Source of the DNA: Thermoanaerobaculales bacterium
GTDB taxonomy: Bacteria; Acidobacteriota; Thermoanaerobaculia; Thermoanaerobaculales; Sulfomarinibacteraceae
Length of the DNA stretch: 9,173 bases
Reading direction: 5' to 3'
Assembly: GCA_029938595.1 (NCBI GenBank)
Contig: JAOZUP010000140.1
Span: 1 to 9,173 of the forward strand
Of this stretch, positions 7,531-9,173 are shown piece by piece. A model generated the notes under the pieces. It did not search any database. It was given only the letters and a program-made list of their open reading frames with translations, and was not told the DNA's origin. Both the position numbers and the translations under genes were made by a program. The number at the start of each line of letters is the position of its first letter. Position 1 is the stretch's first letter.

Positions 7531-8655
7531 ATGCTTGGTCGAGGCGTCTTGAGCAGCTTGCATACGCTGACGCAACAGAAGACTTTTACCCTCACCCTGT
7601 ACCTCGACATCGACCAGAACAAGCAGTCGAATCGAAAACGTGGGTTCATGGTGCAGGCGGAGGCGCTTCTCAAGGACCTCAAGGCCCGAAGCGGCCGCAG
7701 CACGCGCCTCGATACAGCGGCCGGGATCGCCATGGGTCTCGTGCGGAAGATGCGGCCCACGGGCAAGGCGGCGCTTGTCGTCGTCCATCCCGAGACCAAG
7801 CTGGAGGAAATCAAGCAGATCGAGCTCCCGTTTGCCGCCTCGGCCCACTGGCGCCGTGGTGCGTTCCTGCGCCCCATCGTCGAGGCGATGGATGAGCACG
7901 AGCGATACGCCGTTGTGCTTGTCGACACCAAGAGGGCGCGGCTGTTTACCGTCTATGTGGGCAAGCTCACCGAGTACGAAGACCTGATCTCGGAGACCAG
8001 CCAACGGACCCGGTCCATGGGTGCCGACCAAATGCGAGCCCAGAAACGGCGCGACCGGCGTCACGACGAGGAGGTCGCCTCCCACGCCAAGAAGATTATC
8101 GACGCTCTCCACGATCTCGCGCTGCATTCCCCCTTCGACCGGCTGATCGTGGCCGGAACTCCAAAGGCAACAAGCCAGCTGGTCCGGCTTCTCCCCAAGC
8201 GCCTCAGGGGGAAGCACGTGGGGACCGTGGGCATGAGCGTCGGCGCCTCACAGAAAGAGGTTCTCAAGAAGATCCTGGCGGAACAGCACAAAATGGAACG
8301 CGAGCAAGAGTCGCTCCTCGTCGAGGGCGTGCTCGCGGAGCTCCACGATGGCGGCAAGGCGGTGGCCGGCTTCGCCAGCGTGCTCGACGCCGTCAACCAG
8401 AGCCGTGTGTGGAAGCTGTTCTACGCCAAGGGGCTGAAGAAGGTCGGCGGCGAGTGCTCGGATTGCGGCGCCTACGCTCCCGATCCGATCGGCCCGTGCA
8501 CCTACTGTGGCGGCGATGTCCAGCGGCTGCCCCAGTGCGTCGACCGCCTCAGCCAGTCGGTGATGGAGATGGGAGGCCAGGTCGAGGTGGTCGACGGCCC
8601 GGCGGCCGAACACCTCAAGCCAGGCGACTCGATCGCGGCTCTGCTGCGGTACTGA
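7531..8655 (+). CDS. bacterial eRF1-like release factor (baeRF / Vms1-like), zinc-ribbon type
   Basis: A 374-residue protein with the three-part plan of archaeo-eukaryotic release factors. N-domain about 15-115 (FTLTLYLDID at 19-28). Middle, hydrolase-like domain about 125-235: YAVVLVDTKRARLFTVYVGK (126-145), then a basic loop SMGADQMRAQKRRDRRHDEE (162-181) where the GGQ loop of eRF1 would be, then the helix AKKIIDALHDLA (186-197). Domain 3, L7Ae-like, about 260-374, interrupted by a zinc ribbon with Cys309, Cys312, Cys323 and Cys326 as in archaeal aRF1. The classical GGQ is replaced by GADQ (164-167), which keeps a Gln. By family (Burroughs and Aravind's baeRF group) it is expected to act at stalled ribosomes, possibly cleaving peptidyl-tRNA; this is inferred. 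It is single, divergent from yedF, and ends 3 nt before a palindromic repeat. A nuclease or ribosome-binding role without hydrolysis remains possible. Confidence 0.78.
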   Translation: MLGRGVLSSLHTLTQQKTFTLTLYLDIDQNKQSNRKRGFMVQAEALLKDLKARSGRSTRLDTAAGIAMGLVRKMRPTGKAALVVVHPETKLEEIKQIELPFAASAHWRRGAFLRPIVEAMDEHERYAVVLVDTKRARLFTVYVGKLTEYEDLISETSQRTRSMGADQMRAQKRRDRRHDEEVASHAKKIIDALHDLALHSPFDRLIVAGTPKATSQLVRLLPKRLRGKHVGTVGMSVGASQKEVLKKILAEQHKMEREQESLLVEGVLAELHDGGKAVAGFASVLDAVNQSRVWKLFYAKGLKKVGGECSDCGAYAPDPIGPCTYCGGDVQRLPQCVDRLSQSVMEMGGQVEVVDGPAAEHLKPGDSIAALLRY

Positions 8656-8658
8656 AGC

Positions 8659-8805
8659 GAGTTAGGAATTAGGAATTAGGAATTAGGAATGTCACCCATC
8701 CGGCTTCGCGCTTCGCACTACGCCGTGACAAGCCTTCCCGGGGCGATCAGACCCGGGGGGTGAGTGGATGGGAATTCCTAATTCCTAATTCCTCATTCCT
8801 AATTC
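8659..8805. repeat. palindromic intergenic element with 7-nt-repeat arms, copy 2
   Basis: The left arm (8659-8691) is four near-perfect TTAGGAA heptamers; the right arm (8773-8805) is the inverted AATTCCT array. The core 8695-8732 matches copy 1 (3718-3755) at 36 of 38 positions; the rest of the interior is different. Like copy 1 it lies between two convergent genes, starting 3 nt after the release-factor stop. Its right arm overlaps the last two bases of the next gene's stop codon. Confidence 0.9.
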
Positions 8806-9173
8806 AAACGGGTATCCGTTTGATCAGCTTCGCGACGATCTTGAAGTCATCCGTGTCGCAACGCTCGAGGAGCTCGAAGAGGGCGGATTCGGTGGAGGTG
8901 ATGACCGCACCGGCCGCCTCCATGCGTCTCAGCGCCCATTCTTTGTCGGCTGGACGACGGGAGTTGACCGCATCGTGGGGTACGTGGACCTGGTAGCCGG
9001 CGGCGAGCAGGTCGAGCACCGTCTGCAGAACGCAGACGTGGGTCTCGATGCCGGTGACCAGGATCTGGCGGCGGCGGCAAGATTCGATCGCCCACCGCGA
9101 GTTCTCGTCGCGGATGCACGAAAAGGCGAGCTTGCCGACCGGTGTCTCGGCGAGGGCCGCTGCGAGGCCGTCT
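8804..9173 (-). CDS. isochorismatase-family cysteine hydrolase, ISOC/YcaC-like (N-terminus outside window)
   Basis: The minus-strand frame is open from the window edge to a TGA at 8806-8804, giving the last 122 residues of a protein usually of about 180-200. The motif GIETHVCVLQTVLDLL (fragment 41-56) carries the nucleophilic Cys47 of the isochorismatase-like hydrolases, preceded by VGKLAFSC and followed by the strand-turn segment VHVPHDAVNSR (62-72) and the C-terminal FKIVAKLIK (110-118), which resembles the ISOC1/ISOC2 branch. The catalytic Asp and Lys of the triad are only partly covered: the Asp would lie upstream, outside the window. The substrate is unknown; isochorismate itself is unlikely for this branch. 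It converges on the release-factor gene, and its stop codon is partly formed by the repeat arm. Confidence 0.88.
   Translation of the reverse strand, partial: DGLAAALAETPVGKLAFSCIRDENSRWAIESCRRRQILVTGIETHVCVLQTVLDLLAAGYQVHVPHDAVNSRRPADKEWALRRMEAAGAVITSTESALFELLERCDTDDFKIVAKLIKRIPV

Noticed and set aside
8572..8580. A literal GGQ in the release-factor-like protein (residues 348-350)
   Set aside because: It lies in the C-terminal L7Ae-like domain after the zinc ribbon, not in the middle domain where the catalytic GGQ of eRF1 is found.

Overview
The window is high-GC bacterial DNA with tightly packed genes and AT-rich repeats confined to the gaps between them. The organism cannot be named from sequence alone. 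The repeat style and gene content would fit an uncultured environmental lineage such as Acidobacteriota, but that is only an impression. No rRNA, tRNA, CRISPR array, transposase or phage gene was seen.

Layout. (1) 1-2430, minus strand: an aspartate-aminotransferase-like enzyme runs straight into ATP-dependent PEP carboxykinase (pckA, cut by the window edge) through a 4-bp ATGA overlap. Together they could turn aspartate into oxaloacetate and then PEP. (2) 2431-2924: a divergent spacer with candidate promoters and two short tandem repeats. (3) 2925-3680, plus strand: a SpoU/TrmH-type RNA 2'-O-methyltransferase. (4) 3834-7385, minus strand: a selenium cluster, in transcription order yedF (TusA + DsrE-like), a class V cysteine desulfurase of the EF2568 type, and selD. 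Here SelD carries an N-terminal DUF3343 domain, a family described as a putative Se/S carrier. (5) 7531-8655, plus strand: a bacterial eRF1-like release factor (baeRF/Vms1-like) with a zinc ribbon and an altered GGQ loop. (6) 8804-9173, minus strand: the C-terminal part of an isochorismatase-family cysteine hydrolase of the ISOC/YcaC type.

The selenium genes form a plausible relay of thiol carriers: the desulfurase Cys, the TusA-domain Cys of YedF, the DUF3343 Cys and finally the SelD active-site Cys, ending in selenophosphate. No selA, selB, mnmH or Sec-containing ORF lies in the window, so the use of the selenophosphate (Sec, selenouridine or a selenium-dependent molybdenum hydroxylase cofactor) is not visible here.

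The gaps are the second notable feature. Both convergent gaps (3681-3833 and 8656-8803) hold the same element: inverted arms of 7-nt tandem repeats around a shared 38-nt core. The yedF-csd gap is a 180-bp imperfect palindrome whose outer arm contains the ribosome-binding site and start codon of csd. The csd-selD gap holds a 29-bp-arm hairpin and two further 7-nt repeat tracts. A 16-bp perfect inverted repeat lies between the divergent yedF and release-factor genes.
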